Shown here piece after piece: positions 49,303-58,658 of a DNA stretch of 64,000 bases. Made by a program: the position numbers and the translations under genes. The DNA is taken from positions 1 through 64,000 of the forward strand of contig JAEEHV010000023.1 in the NCBI GenBank assembly GCA_016280955.1, given 5' to 3'. The notes under the pieces were generated by a model. It ran no database searches and was not told the DNA's origin. It saw only the letters and a program-made list of their open reading frames with translations. The stretch comes from Candidatus Gastranaerophilales bacterium (GTDB lineage Bacteria > Cyanobacteriota > Vampirovibrionia > Gastranaerophilales > Gastranaerophilaceae). Within the stretch, counting starts at the first letter, position 1, and each line of letters opens with the position of its first letter.

Positions 49303-49321
49303 AATTGTAAAATTGACAATT
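49303..49321 (+). promoter_or_regulatory. near-palindrome upstream of pfl promoter
   Basis: AATTGTAAAATTGACAATT. Confidence 0.35.
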
Positions 49322-49339
49322 TATATAAGTTAATAATCT

Positions 49340-49368
49340 TTGAAAAAATAAACCTGAAATGTTATAAT
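49340..49368 (+). promoter_or_regulatory. sigma70-type promoter of pfl operon
   Basis: TTGAAA (49340-49345), 17-bp spacer, TATAAT (49363-49368). Confidence 0.65.
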
Positions 49369-49410
49369 AAAAGACCATTAACATTTGGGGGTTAAGGAGA
49401 AAAACATAAA

Positions 49411-51504
49411 ATGATAACAATGGAAGAAGAAAGTACCGAAAGATATTCCACAACAGAATTTATTGGCGGTAAATGGCAAAAAGAGATTAATGTAAGGGAT
49501 TTTATACAGAAGAACTATACACCGTACGATGGTGATTCAAGTTTTTTGGCAGAACCTACAGAAGCTACCAAAAAATTGTGGGAAGAATGCTGCGAATTAT
49601 TCAAGCAGGAACGTGAAAATATGGGTGTTCTTGATATGGATACAAAAATCGTATCTACAATAACTTCTCACGAAGCCGGATACATTGATAAACCGCTTGA
49701 AAAAATTGTAGGTTTACAAACTGATAAACCGCTTAAACGCGCACTTCAACCGTTTGGCGGAATAAGAATGGCTGAAAGCGCATGTGAAGCTTATGACTAT
49801 AAGGTTGACAGTGAAATCTCCGAGATTTTCAGAAAGTACAGAAAAACTCATAATCAGGGTGTATTTGATGTTTATACACCTGAAATGCGTGCGGCTCGCC
49901 ATGCAGGAATTTTAACAGGGCTTCCTGATGCGTACGGCAGAGGAAGAATTATAGGTGATTACAGAAGGGTTGCTCTTTATGGTATTGACAGATTAATTGA
50001 AGATAAAATGGAGCAGCATGCCTCTGTCCACGGTACAATGACACCTGAAAAAATACAATTAAAAGAAGAACTTGCAGAGCAAATCAGAGCACTTCATGAA
50101 ATGAAGGAGCTTGGTAATATATACGGTTTGGATATTTCAAAGCCTGCAAGAAATGCACGAGAAGCTGTTCAATGGTTATATTTTGGTTACCTGTCAGCAG
50201 TAAAAGAACAAAACGGTGCTGCTATGAGTATCGGAAGAACTTCTACCTTCCTCGATATATTTATTGAAAGAGATTTGCGTGACGGTATTATAACCGAAGA
50301 AGAGGCTCAGGAGCTTATAGATCATTTTATTATGAAGTTAAGATTGATAAAGTTTGCAAGAACTCCTGAGTATAACGCACTTTTCTCGGGCGATCCGACG
50401 TGGGTTACGGAATCTATCGGCGGAATTGGTGTTGATGGCAGACATATGGTTACAAAAAACTCCTTCCGTTATCTTCACACACTTGAAAATCTCGGAACAG
50501 CACCTGAGCCAAATTTAACAGTTCTTTGGTCAACAAGATTGCCGCAGAACTTTAAACAATATGCAGCACATATTTCTATAAAAACATCATCTATTCAGTA
50601 CGAAAATGATGATATGATGCGTCAGGTTCATGGTGATGATTATGCAATTGCCTGCTGTGTATCTTCAATGGTAGTCGGTAAAGAAATGCAGTTCTTTGGT
50701 GCAAGAGCAAACCTTGCAAAATGTTTGTTGTATGCAATTAACGGCGGTGTTGATGAAAGACTGAAAGAGCAAGTAGGACCAAAATACAGACCGATAACTT
50801 CAGAATACCTTGATTATGATGAAGTAATGGAAAGGTATGACAGCATGCTTGATTGGCTTTCCTGGTTGTACGTCAATACTTTAAATGTTATTCATTATAT
50901 GCATGACAAATATTGTTATGAACGTGCTCAAATGGCACTTCATGACAGGGATGTAAAAAGGTATTTTGCAACAGGTATTGCCGGCTTGTCGGTTGTTGCC
51001 GATTCACTTTCAGCAATTAAGTATGCAAAAGTTAAAACAATACGTGACGAAAACGGTATAGTTGTTGATTATGAAGTCGAAGGAGATTACCCCAAATACG
51101 GAAACAACGATGACAGAGTAGATTCTATTGCAGTTGATATTGTTCATAAGTTTATGAACATGATACGAACTCATGAAACATACAGAAATTCAATTCCTAC
51201 AATGTCGATTCTGACAATTACATCAAATGTTGTTTACGGAAAGAAAACAGGCTGTACACCTGATGGCAGAAAACAAGGTGTTCCGCTTGCCCCGGGAGCA
51301 AATCCGATGCACGGACGAGATACAAACGGTGCTGTTGCATCTCTTGCATCCGTCGCAAAACTTCCGTTTGCAGATGCGCAAGACGGTATATCAAATACCT
51401 TCTCAATTATTCCAAATGCTTTGGGTAAAGATGAAGTATTTATGGGTGATTTGGATATTTCACTTGACTGCGGTTGTTGTGAAGGGGTTAAAGGACTTGA
51501 ATAG
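49411..51504 (+). CDS. pflB: pyruvate formate-lyase catalytic core lacking the C-terminal glycyl-radical domain
   Basis: [50 protein letters not shown] (CC active-site pair); ends after [11 protein letters not shown]. Confidence 0.93.
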   Translation: MITMEEESTERYSTTEFIGGKWQKEINVRDFIQKNYTPYDGDSSFLAEPTEATKKLWEECCELFKQERENMGVLDMDTKIVSTITSHEAGYIDKPLEKIVGLQTDKPLKRALQPFGGIRMAESACEAYDYKVDSEISEIFRKYRKTHNQGVFDVYTPEMRAARHAGILTGLPDAYGRGRIIGDYRRVALYGIDRLIEDKMEQHASVHGTMTPEKIQLKEELAEQIRALHEMKELGNIYGLDISKPARNAREAVQWLYFGYLSAVKEQNGAAMSIGRTSTFLDIFIERDLRDGIITEEEAQELIDHFIMKLRLIKFARTPEYNALFSGDPTWVTESIGGIGVDGRHMVTKNSFRYLHTLENLGTAPEPNLTVLWSTRLPQNFKQYAAHISIKTSSIQYENDDMMRQVHGDDYAIACCVSSMVVGKEMQFFGARANLAKCLLYAINGGVDERLKEQVGPKYRPITSEYLDYDEVMERYDSMLDWLSWLYVNTLNVIHYMHDKYCYERAQMALHDRDVKRYFATGIAGLSVVADSLSAIKYAKVKTIRDENGIVVDYEVEGDYPKYGNNDDRVDSIAVDIVHKFMNMIRTHETYRNSIPTMSILTITSNVVYGKKTGCTPDGRKQGVPLAPGANPMHGRDTNGAVASLASVAKLPFADAQDGISNTFSIIPNALGKDEVFMGDLDISLDCGCCEGVKGLE

Positions 51505-51525
51505 ATAATATAAAAGGAGAATAAA

Positions 51526-51939
51526 ATGATAACTCAACAGGAAGAAAATTTAATAAATTTACTTGACGGATATGTAGAAAAAGGCGGACACCATCTTAAT
51601 GTCAATGTATTTAACAGAGAAACTCTGCTTGACGCACAGGCACATCCGGAAAAATATCCGCAATTAACCGTTCGTGTTTCAGGATATGCAGTTAATTTTA
51701 TTAAGCTTACAAAAGAGCAGCAGGATGATGTAATCTCAAGAACATTCCATTCATCTTTAGGTTCAGCACAGGTCAGTCAGCCGATTGAAACAAAAGCTGA
51801 AGAAAATCTTGTTGAATATACCCCTGTTGAAGAATCTCATACAGCACCAAGAACAAGTGTCGGGACAATGTCTATGCCGTCAGATTTTTCACGAAAAGCT
51901 CAGGAGAATATTCAGGAAAAGATTCATGTTCATATATAA
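51526..51939 (+). CDS. separate glycyl-radical domain subunit of pyruvate formate-lyase, with extra C-terminal tail
   Basis: [62 protein letters not shown] upstream. Confidence 0.92.
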   Translation: MITQQEENLINLLDGYVEKGGHHLNVNVFNRETLLDAQAHPEKYPQLTVRVSGYAVNFIKLTKEQQDDVISRTFHSSLGSAQVSQPIETKAEENLVEYTPVEESHTAPRTSVGTMSMPSDFSRKAQENIQEKIHVHI

Positions 51940-51957
51940 GAAAAATCATTTAATACA

Positions 51958-51992
51958 AAAAAATACGATATCTGCTGATATCGTATTTTTTT
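51958..51992 (+). terminator. Rho-independent terminator of pfl operon
   Basis: AAATACGATATC-tgct-GATATCGTATTTTTTT. Confidence 0.9.
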
Positions 51993-52062
51993 ATGCAAAC
52001 TAGCAAAAAAAATTTTTTTTGTTTTTATATAATATCAAATAGCTATATAACAGGAACTTAAT

Positions 52063-53172
52063 ATGTTTATATCACCAATTAATTTATATCAACAAAACAA
52101 GCAACCAAATTTTTGTGCAAACAAAAAAGATTACTATATCAGAAAAGAAATGATATATGGTAAAGGAAAATTATCCGATGCAATAAAAGAAACAGCTGCT
52201 CCGCTTGTAGGAACAGTAAAAGAAGTTGCAGATTATGCAAAAAAAAGGGTTGAAGAATCATTAAAACCGCAAGAGTTAATAAAACAAAAAGGTATTACAT
52301 ATATAAACAACAACGGATTAAAAATAGATATAGCAACCGGTCAGAAAGGATTTTTCACGATAACAAGTCCTTATGAAGTCCCTAAAGAATATCTTCGGGA
52401 TTATGTTGCAAAGCGCTTAGTATATAATCCGAAAGAATTCAACAGTCTTGGTGCATATATAGACTGTGTTAACGATTTAAAACGGCAGGATATTATGATG
52501 CGCGCAGTAGACATTTCCACATACGAGCTGAATCCGAAAATCACTGATGCTCAACACGTCGGAGCTTTTGTATGTTTATCAAAAAAGGTTCCCGAAAGTG
52601 ATATATATACTGAAATGTTTTACATCAACGACAATGCATTTTATTATGATGCAGTTGAAAAAACTCTTTACAAGCTACGGGCTAATTTGGATGCAAATAA
52701 TTTAAACGAGAAAAATATTGTAACTTGCAAATTTGTATCCGATAAAGACGGAAATATTATAGGTTATGACAAAAAAGAATGGGATTTGTATGCCGGTGCA
52801 TTCAGAGAAACAAGTTATTGCGAACAGACAGAACCCAGTCAAAAGCTCCCCGGTATTGTTAAGAAGAGCAATGATAAATTATATGCTGAAGCATTCCGTT
52901 TCGGTAATGCGGAGAAAGATATAAAAATGCTGAAAGGCATTAAACCAACTCTTGAACATTTGGAAAACAAGGCAAGAGTTAAAAATATTAACGAAGGAAA
53001 GCTTACGTTTGTAAAATTCTATGATGATAATAACAACATACAAAGAAGAATTTGTTACTATAACCCCGAATCAGGCAGAACAATAGTTTATAACGAATTC
53101 GGACAATACCTTAATCAGATTGAATTTATCAAAAATAAAAACGGTGAAATAACAACCTGCTATCGTGCTTAA
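52063..53172 (+). CDS. hypothetical protein (MFISPINLYQQNKQPNFCANKKD...)
   Basis: Long ORF, no recognised domain. Confidence 0.75.
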   Translation: MFISPINLYQQNKQPNFCANKKDYYIRKEMIYGKGKLSDAIKETAAPLVGTVKEVADYAKKRVEESLKPQELIKQKGITYINNNGLKIDIATGQKGFFTITSPYEVPKEYLRDYVAKRLVYNPKEFNSLGAYIDCVNDLKRQDIMMRAVDISTYELNPKITDAQHVGAFVCLSKKVPESDIYTEMFYINDNAFYYDAVEKTLYKLRANLDANNLNEKNIVTCKFVSDKDGNIIGYDKKEWDLYAGAFRETSYCEQTEPSQKLPGIVKKSNDKLYAEAFRFGNAEKDIKMLKGIKPTLEHLENKARVKNINEGKLTFVKFYDDNNNIQRRICYYNPESGRTIVYNEFGQYLNQIEFIKNKNGEITTCYRA

Positions 53173-53181
53173 AATTCTTTG

Positions 53182-54513
53182 TTATTGCTGCTTTTGAGGA
53201 TGCAGAATTGAAATAACCGCATTATTCAAACCAAGATATTGCTTTGCTGTATCCTGCAAATACTCTTTTGTAATACTTTCACAAACAGGAATATATGATT
53301 CTGCCAAAGCCAAATCATCACATACAGTCATATAATAACCGATGGTTTCTCCTATATCAGAAACTGTTTCAATATCACATGCAAAACGTGATTTCAATTT
53401 TTTCTTTGCTTTGTTTAATTCCCGTTCTGTAATATTTTCTTTTAATAATTCTATTTCTTTATTAATAAGTTCAATAGCCTTATCCTTATATTCAGGATTT
53501 AAGTTTGCCTGAATAAACAAATTACATCCGTCACGGAAAGTATAATTTTCTGCATCAATAATGTTAAAAATCTGTTCTGTTTGATTTTCTATTAAGTTTT
53601 GGTACAGTCTTGAACTTGTTCCTTCGCCCAGTATTATTGCAAGCATTTCAAGTGCAATAACATTTTTTAAATCTTTTGCCTGAGGTCCTAAAAATCCATA
53701 CATCATAAACATAGAATTGATATTAGCATCATTTTCTACATATACGGTTTCTTGTACGGGCTCATCAGGAGTTATGTTTCGTTCAGGCGGTTCAGGTCTT
53801 TCCCCCCAATGAAATTCATTTATGACTTTTTGTAATATTGTTTCGGAATCAAAATCACCAACAACAATTGTTGTAACATTTTTTGGTGAATAATAGGTTC
53901 TGTAATAATTCATTATTTCATCTCTGGAAATTTGAGAAATTATTTCAGGAGTACCTATAACATCACGTTTGTATGGGTGTGAAGAATACATTGAATTATT
54001 AACCGCATTATAGACCTTTGTCCATGGCTGATCTTTTCTCATTCTGATTTCTTCAATAACAACGTGACGTTCTCTCTTATCCGTTACACTTTTATCATTT
54101 ATATCAAATACTGCTCCCATTTCATAATCAGGTATTACAGGATCAGTCATCATATCTGCATGGAGTTCTATTGCAGTATTGAAGTTTTCATCACCGTCAC
54201 CCTTTGGCAAGGTAACATAATAAAACGTATAGTCTTTCCAGGTTGCAGCATTAACTATTGCACCTTTTGACTCTAAAATCTTATCAAACTCACCTGCTTT
54301 ATGCTTATGTGTTCCCTTAAACATTAAATGTTCAAGAAAATGAGAGATTCCGTTATTTTTATCATTTTCGTTTATAGAACCTGTTTTTACCCAGGATGAA
54401 ACATTAACCATATCACCGTCTTTGTGGGCTAAAACTATCTTATGTCCGTTATCCTGCTCATATATCTCTACTTCGTTCGTTAAAAACGGATATTTTACCA
54501 ATGTTTTTTTCAT
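53182..54513 (-). CDS. M16-family zinc peptidase (insulinase/processing peptidase-like)
   Basis: GISHFLEHLMFKGT HxxEH motif; YYSPKNVTTIVVGDF. Confidence 0.94.
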   Translation of the reverse strand: MKKTLVKYPFLTNEVEIYEQDNGHKIVLAHKDGDMVNVSSWVKTGSINENDKNNGISHFLEHLMFKGTHKHKAGEFDKILESKGAIVNAATWKDYTFYYVTLPKGDGDENFNTAIELHADMMTDPVIPDYEMGAVFDINDKSVTDKRERHVVIEEIRMRKDQPWTKVYNAVNNSMYSSHPYKRDVIGTPEIISQISRDEIMNYYRTYYSPKNVTTIVVGDFDSETILQKVINEFHWGERPEPPERNITPDEPVQETVYVENDANINSMFMMYGFLGPQAKDLKNVIALEMLAIILGEGTSSRLYQNLIENQTEQIFNIIDAENYTFRDGCNLFIQANLNPEYKDKAIELINKEIELLKENITERELNKAKKKLKSRFACDIETVSDIGETIGYYMTVCDDLALAESYIPVCESITKEYLQDTAKQYLGLNNAVISILHPQKQQ

Positions 54514-54595
54514 AATAAACCTCTTCTATGGGTATATTATACCAGTATAGTATTCTTAGGGCAACTTAAAACGATATTTTAAACGTTTACCGGCT

Positions 54596-55951
54596 TTATT
54601 CTTCTTTTTCTTTTCTTTTATAAAACTCTTCAATGAATCCGGTATTAAATTTACCGCTTTTAAAAACTTCGTCCTCAATAATCTGTTGATGGAAAGGAAT
54701 TGTTGTTTTTACACCGGTTATAACATACTCTTTTAATGCCTGATACATTCTTCTTCTTGCCTGTTTTCTGTTCTCACCCCAGCAAATGAGTTTTCCGAGC
54801 ATTGAATCATAATATGGCGGAATTGAATATCCCGGATAAATATGAGAATCAACTCTTATGCCAAATCCTCCGGGTGCAAAATAACCGTCAATTTTTCCCG
54901 GACATGGCATAAAATCATTTTCAGAATCTTCCGCATTAATACGGCATTCAATAGCATGCCCTCTTAATTTAACATCATCCTGCGTATATCCGAGCTTTTC
55001 TCCTGAGGCAATAAGTATTTGTTCTCTGACAATATCTATTTGAGAAATCATTTCAGTTACACAGTGTTCAACCTGAACTCTGGTATTCATTTCCATAAAA
55101 TACCATTTTCCGTCATGGTCAAGCAAAAATTCGCATGTACCTGCTCCTTCATAGTTAATTGCTTTTGCAGCCCTAACTGCAGCAGCACCCATTTCTTTAC
55201 GAGTTTCTTCATCTATTGCCGGAGAAGGAGCTTCTTCTAAAAGTTTTTGGTGTCGTCTTTGAATAGAACAATCACGTTCTCCGAGGTGAATTACGTTACC
55301 GAAAGAGTCACCTAAAATTTGTACTTCAATATGTCTTGGATTTTCAAGAAATTTTTCTGCATATACATCAGGATTACCAAAGAAATTTTCTGCTTCCTGT
55401 CTGCATAAATTGAGGTTTGCTTCTACTTCGTCATCCTCTCTTACAACTCTCATGCCTTTTCCGCCGCCGCCTGCGGTAGCTTTAAGAATGATAGGATATC
55501 CGACCTTGTGGGCAAAATCCATAACTTCTTGTGCGGTTTTGACTATACCTGTTCCGGGTGTTACGGGCACGTTGTTGTCTATCATCGTTTTACGGGCTGT
55601 AGCCTTATCTCCCATTTTTCTCATTGCTTCAGCCGTCGGTCCGATAAATTTTATATTATACATATTGCATATTTCTGCAAATTCGGCTCTTTCTGACAAA
55701 AAACCGTATCCGGGGTGAATAGCATCACAGCCTGCCATTAAGGCTGTTGATATTATTGTCGGAATATTTAAATAACTTTGTGTGCTTGGTGCAGGACCTA
55801 TACAATAAGCATCTGTTGCTAACCTGACATGAAGAGATTGTGCATCAGCCTGTGAATATATCGCAACTGTAGGAATCCCCAGCTCTCTGCATGCTCTTAT
55901 AACTCTTACCGCAATTTCTCCCCTGTTTGCTATTAATACTCGTTTAAACAT
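54596..55951 (-). CDS. accC: acetyl-CoA carboxylase biotin carboxylase subunit
   Basis: KRVLIANRGEIAVRVIRACRELGI..KATAGGGGKGMRVV..FMEMNTRVQVEHCVTE. Confidence 0.97.
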   Translation of the reverse strand: MFKRVLIANRGEIAVRVIRACRELGIPTVAIYSQADAQSLHVRLATDAYCIGPAPSTQSYLNIPTIISTALMAGCDAIHPGYGFLSERAEFAEICNMYNIKFIGPTAEAMRKMGDKATARKTMIDNNVPVTPGTGIVKTAQEVMDFAHKVGYPIILKATAGGGGKGMRVVREDDEVEANLNLCRQEAENFFGNPDVYAEKFLENPRHIEVQILGDSFGNVIHLGERDCSIQRRHQKLLEEAPSPAIDEETRKEMGAAAVRAAKAINYEGAGTCEFLLDHDGKWYFMEMNTRVQVEHCVTEMISQIDIVREQILIASGEKLGYTQDDVKLRGHAIECRINAEDSENDFMPCPGKIDGYFAPGGFGIRVDSHIYPGYSIPPYYDSMLGKLICWGENRKQARRRMYQALKEYVITGVKTTIPFHQQIIEDEVFKSGKFNTGFIEEFYKRKEKEE

Positions 55952-55980
55952 TTTTCTTAAATTATCCCTTGTTAACTATC

Positions 55981-56083
55981 GCAGCCGTCTGTGTAATCAA
56001 ATACTACTGCAGCTATACCGCAGAGTTCCGCTGTCTGTCGGCATTGTTCTCACAATACCTTACTGTAGCTGTGCTCCGGCTGC
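55981..56083 (-). other. structured intergenic region between accB and accC
   Basis: Closing stem GCAGCCG/CGGCTGC, inner CAGCTA/TAGCTG, hairpin ATTGT-TCTC-ACAAT; locally GC-rich. Confidence 0.4.
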
Positions 56084-56089
56084 TGCTTT

Positions 56090-56539
56090 TTATTCTACAT
56101 ACATCAAAACTTGTCCGAATTCAACAGGATCACCGTTTTTAACGCATATTTTAACAACTTTTCCGGCTTGTTCAGACTTGATTTCGTTCATTAACTTCAT
56201 TGCTTCTATTATACAGACAACATCACCTACAGCAATTTCTGTTCCGACTTCTACAAACGGTAATGCGTCAGGTGACGGAGCTGAATAAAACGTACCAACC
56301 ATTGGTGAAGTAATTGCTTTACCGTTTTCGGCCGGTTCATCTTTTTGCTCTGCAGATGCAACAGGTGCGGATTGAACAACAGGTGCTGCCGCAGATACTG
56401 CCGGCATGCTTGTTATTACTTCCGGCAAATCTTTTCTGATTGTAATTGCCTGTTCGCCATCTTCAAGCGAAATTTCGGTCAAACCGTTATCTGTAATAAT
56501 TTTAGCTAATTTTTCAATATATTCGGGTTTAAAATCCAT
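56090..56539 (-). CDS. accB: acetyl-CoA carboxylase biotin carboxyl carrier protein
   Basis: [48 protein letters not shown]. Confidence 0.97.
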   Translation of the reverse strand: MDFKPEYIEKLAKIITDNGLTEISLEDGEQAITIRKDLPEVITSMPAVSAAAPVVQSAPVASAEQKDEPAENGKAITSPMVGTFYSAPSPDALPFVEVGTEIAVGDVVCIIEAMKLMNEIKSEQAGKVVKICVKNGDPVEFGQVLMYVE

Positions 56540-56606
56540 TTTTATTCTCCTTTAAGGAAAGGTTAATAAGTGGTACGAAAACCACTTAATTACCGTTTTA
56601 CTTTCC

Positions 56607-57164
56607 CTAGCATCTGTCCAAATATTCGTTTGTTCTGGTATCAACTCTTATAACATCGCCATTTGATACGAAGAACGGAACGTTAACAACAGCTCCTGTT
56701 TCAAGAGTTGCAGGTTTTGTACCTCCCTGAGCCGTATTACCTTTTTCAGCCGGCGGAGTATCAACAACTTCCAATTCTACGTGAGCCGGTATATCAACAC
56801 CGATAATTCTGGTATCATGCTTTAATATCTGAACAATCATGTTTTCTTTAAGATATTTTTTACCGTCACCAACTTGTTCTTCAGTAACCTGTATTTGTTC
56901 ATAGGTTTCATTATCCATCATAACGTAATCGTTACCTTCTTTATACAGATACTGCATTTCTCTTCTGTCTAACATAGCTTTGGCAACTTTTTCACCAGCT
57001 CTGAATGTTCTTTCAACAACGTTGCCAGATTCTACGTTTTTAAGTTTTGTTCTTACAAAAGCTGCTCCTTTTCCGGGTTTTACATGTAAAAATTCAACTA
57101 CTGTCCAAAGCCCGTTATCAAGCTCTAATGTTAAGCCATTTTTTAAATCGTTTACTGAAATCAT
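56607..57164 (-). CDS. efp: elongation factor P
   Basis: VEFLHVKPGKGAAFVRTKLKNVESGNVVERTFRAGEKV. Confidence 0.97.
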   Translation of the reverse strand: MISVNDLKNGLTLELDNGLWTVVEFLHVKPGKGAAFVRTKLKNVESGNVVERTFRAGEKVAKAMLDRREMQYLYKEGNDYVMMDNETYEQIQVTEEQVGDGKKYLKENMIVQILKHDTRIIGVDIPAHVELEVVDTPPAEKGNTAQGGTKPATLETGAVVNVPFFVSNGDVIRVDTRTNEYLDRC

Positions 57165-57415
57165 AGGAAACTCCTTAATTTACTGTTTACTCTTATTTCT
57201 TTCCTTGATACTAACATAAACCAAACTATTAAGCAACATAAGCACATTTGAGGAGTGTATATAAATCAACGAAAACAAATTGTCAATAACTTTTTAATGA
57301 AATTTGAAGTAAACTTTTGTTAATTTGAATTTTGCTTAATAGGCATGGGCGGCATGGTCGATTGTAAAATTTTTTGGGAATTTTGTTACTTGATAAATCT
57401 ATTTTGCAGAATTAC

Positions 57416-57655
57416 TATAATCACATAGACGAAAGGAGTGATGGCTACTAAACTTAAGGAGGAGGAGTAAATAATAATTTTTACTCATAGATTTAAGTAA
57501 AAAAACAAAAAGAGAGATTTAGAAAATCCAAAAAAATCAGTATTAAGTATTTATCATTTATCCAAATTAATATTAAAGAGAGATTTGAGGAAAAACAACA
57601 ATTTGGGGTTGGAGATTTAGGGTTAATAGACTTTTCGGACAATGGAAAGTCTATT
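57416..57655 (+). ncRNA. candidate short transcript with 9-codon ORF (MATKLKEEE) and terminator
   Basis: TATAAT at 57416-57421; GAAAGGAG-tg-ATG GCT ACT AAA CTT AAG GAG GAG GAG TAA (57441-57470); hairpin at 57625-57655. Confidence 0.4.
57625..57655. terminator. hairpin, possibly bidirectional terminator
   Basis: AATAGACTTT-tcggacaatgg-AAAGTCTATT followed by ATTTTAT, directly after the stop of 57659..58480 on the minus strand. Confidence 0.65.
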
Positions 57656-57658
57656 ATT

Positions 57659-58480
57659 TTATGCTAATGTACTGAATTGTCTGAATTTAGACGGATCAAT
57701 CTGTACATCAACATGATCTCCTTCCGGCAGTACATGGCTAAAGTAACCTGTTGCTCTTAGTCGCTCGGCAAACTGTCTTGCATTTCCGTTTGTCCTGATG
57801 TCAAGTTTCGGGTTTTCGGCATTATGGTGGCTCTTATATCCTTGTCTTACATGCGGATTTCCCTTTTGTCCGGTTCCCAGGGCTGAAGTTATAACGAGTT
57901 TTTCTCCGAGCATGTTTGAAACTCTGTCTAAAATTTGCCCCGTTCCTTTTTTTGCATAGGGAATATCCGTCCAGAAAGTATCAGCAACGGACCAGTTTTT
58001 TCCTCCGCTCAATCGTTCTAAGTTAGTATCAGAACTGGCTTTACGTTCCGCCTGTGCCTTAGTAAGCGAAGAATATGAATTATCTATCTTTTTTCCGCTT
58101 GATGGTGAATTTGTATTACTTCGGGTTATACTGCTTTGGCTACTACTGCTTCTGCTGCTGCCGGTTGACGGTGCAGGATTACTAGCTTTTGGCTTAGGCG
58201 GTGTGCTAATTCTCGGGGTATGGTAATTAAATGAAAAATCCGTATTTATACGTGGTTTTAAAGCGGGTGTCGGCATTCTGTACTGAAATATCGGCATAAT
58301 TACAGGTCTTGGCAGCCAGTTAAACCAAATATTCGGAAGGGGCTGTATTACAGGATATACAGGAGCTCTGAAAACAGGAAAAATATTGGGGATTACATAA
58401 TTAAAACGTGGCAAAGTCGGCATGAACCAGTTGTTCATCCCGGAAATGAATCCTAAATTTAAGTCTCTAAAAAATGCCAT
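57659..58480 (-). CDS. hypothetical protein with C-terminal M15-peptidase-like motif
   Basis: Pro/aromatic N-terminus; C-terminal QGYKSHHNAENPKLDIRT...EGDHVDVQI resembles zinc-binding signature of M15-type peptidases. Confidence 0.55.
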   Translation of the reverse strand: MAFFRDLNLGFISGMNNWFMPTLPRFNYVIPNIFPVFRAPVYPVIQPLPNIWFNWLPRPVIMPIFQYRMPTPALKPRINTDFSFNYHTPRISTPPKPKASNPAPSTGSSRSSSSQSSITRSNTNSPSSGKKIDNSYSSLTKAQAERKASSDTNLERLSGGKNWSVADTFWTDIPYAKKGTGQILDRVSNMLGEKLVITSALGTGQKGNPHVRQGYKSHHNAENPKLDIRTNGNARQFAERLRATGYFSHVLPEGDHVDVQIDPSKFRQFSTLA

Positions 58481-58538
58481 TTTCCCGAATATCCCTTACA
58501 TATATAAACAGTTTAACCCTGTTAAAATTGCCATGTTA

Positions 58539-58556
58539 TTTACATTTTGTTACAAA
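58539..58556 (-). promoter_or_regulatory. HLR1-like direct repeat
   Basis: TTTACATT-tt-GTTACAAA, 59 bp upstream of 58480 start and 103 bp upstream of 58659. Confidence 0.5.
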
Positions 58557-58658
58557 TTACTCTATCTTAAAATTTTTTTGTATTATACTTTTATATGGTT
58601 GTAAAATACAACCGATATTTTTTGAGAAATAAGAATTATAAATTGGGAGTATAAATTT

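Noticed and set aside
51227-51508. ORFs 51227..51508 (+) and 51218..51406 (-) overlapping pflB
   Set aside because: Out-of-frame shadows of strongly conserved PFL coding sequence
51505-51525. PFL split as a sequencing error or stop-codon readthrough
   Set aside because: Two in-frame stops (TAG and TAA) plus a properly spaced Shine-Dalgarno and ATG; a single error cannot explain it
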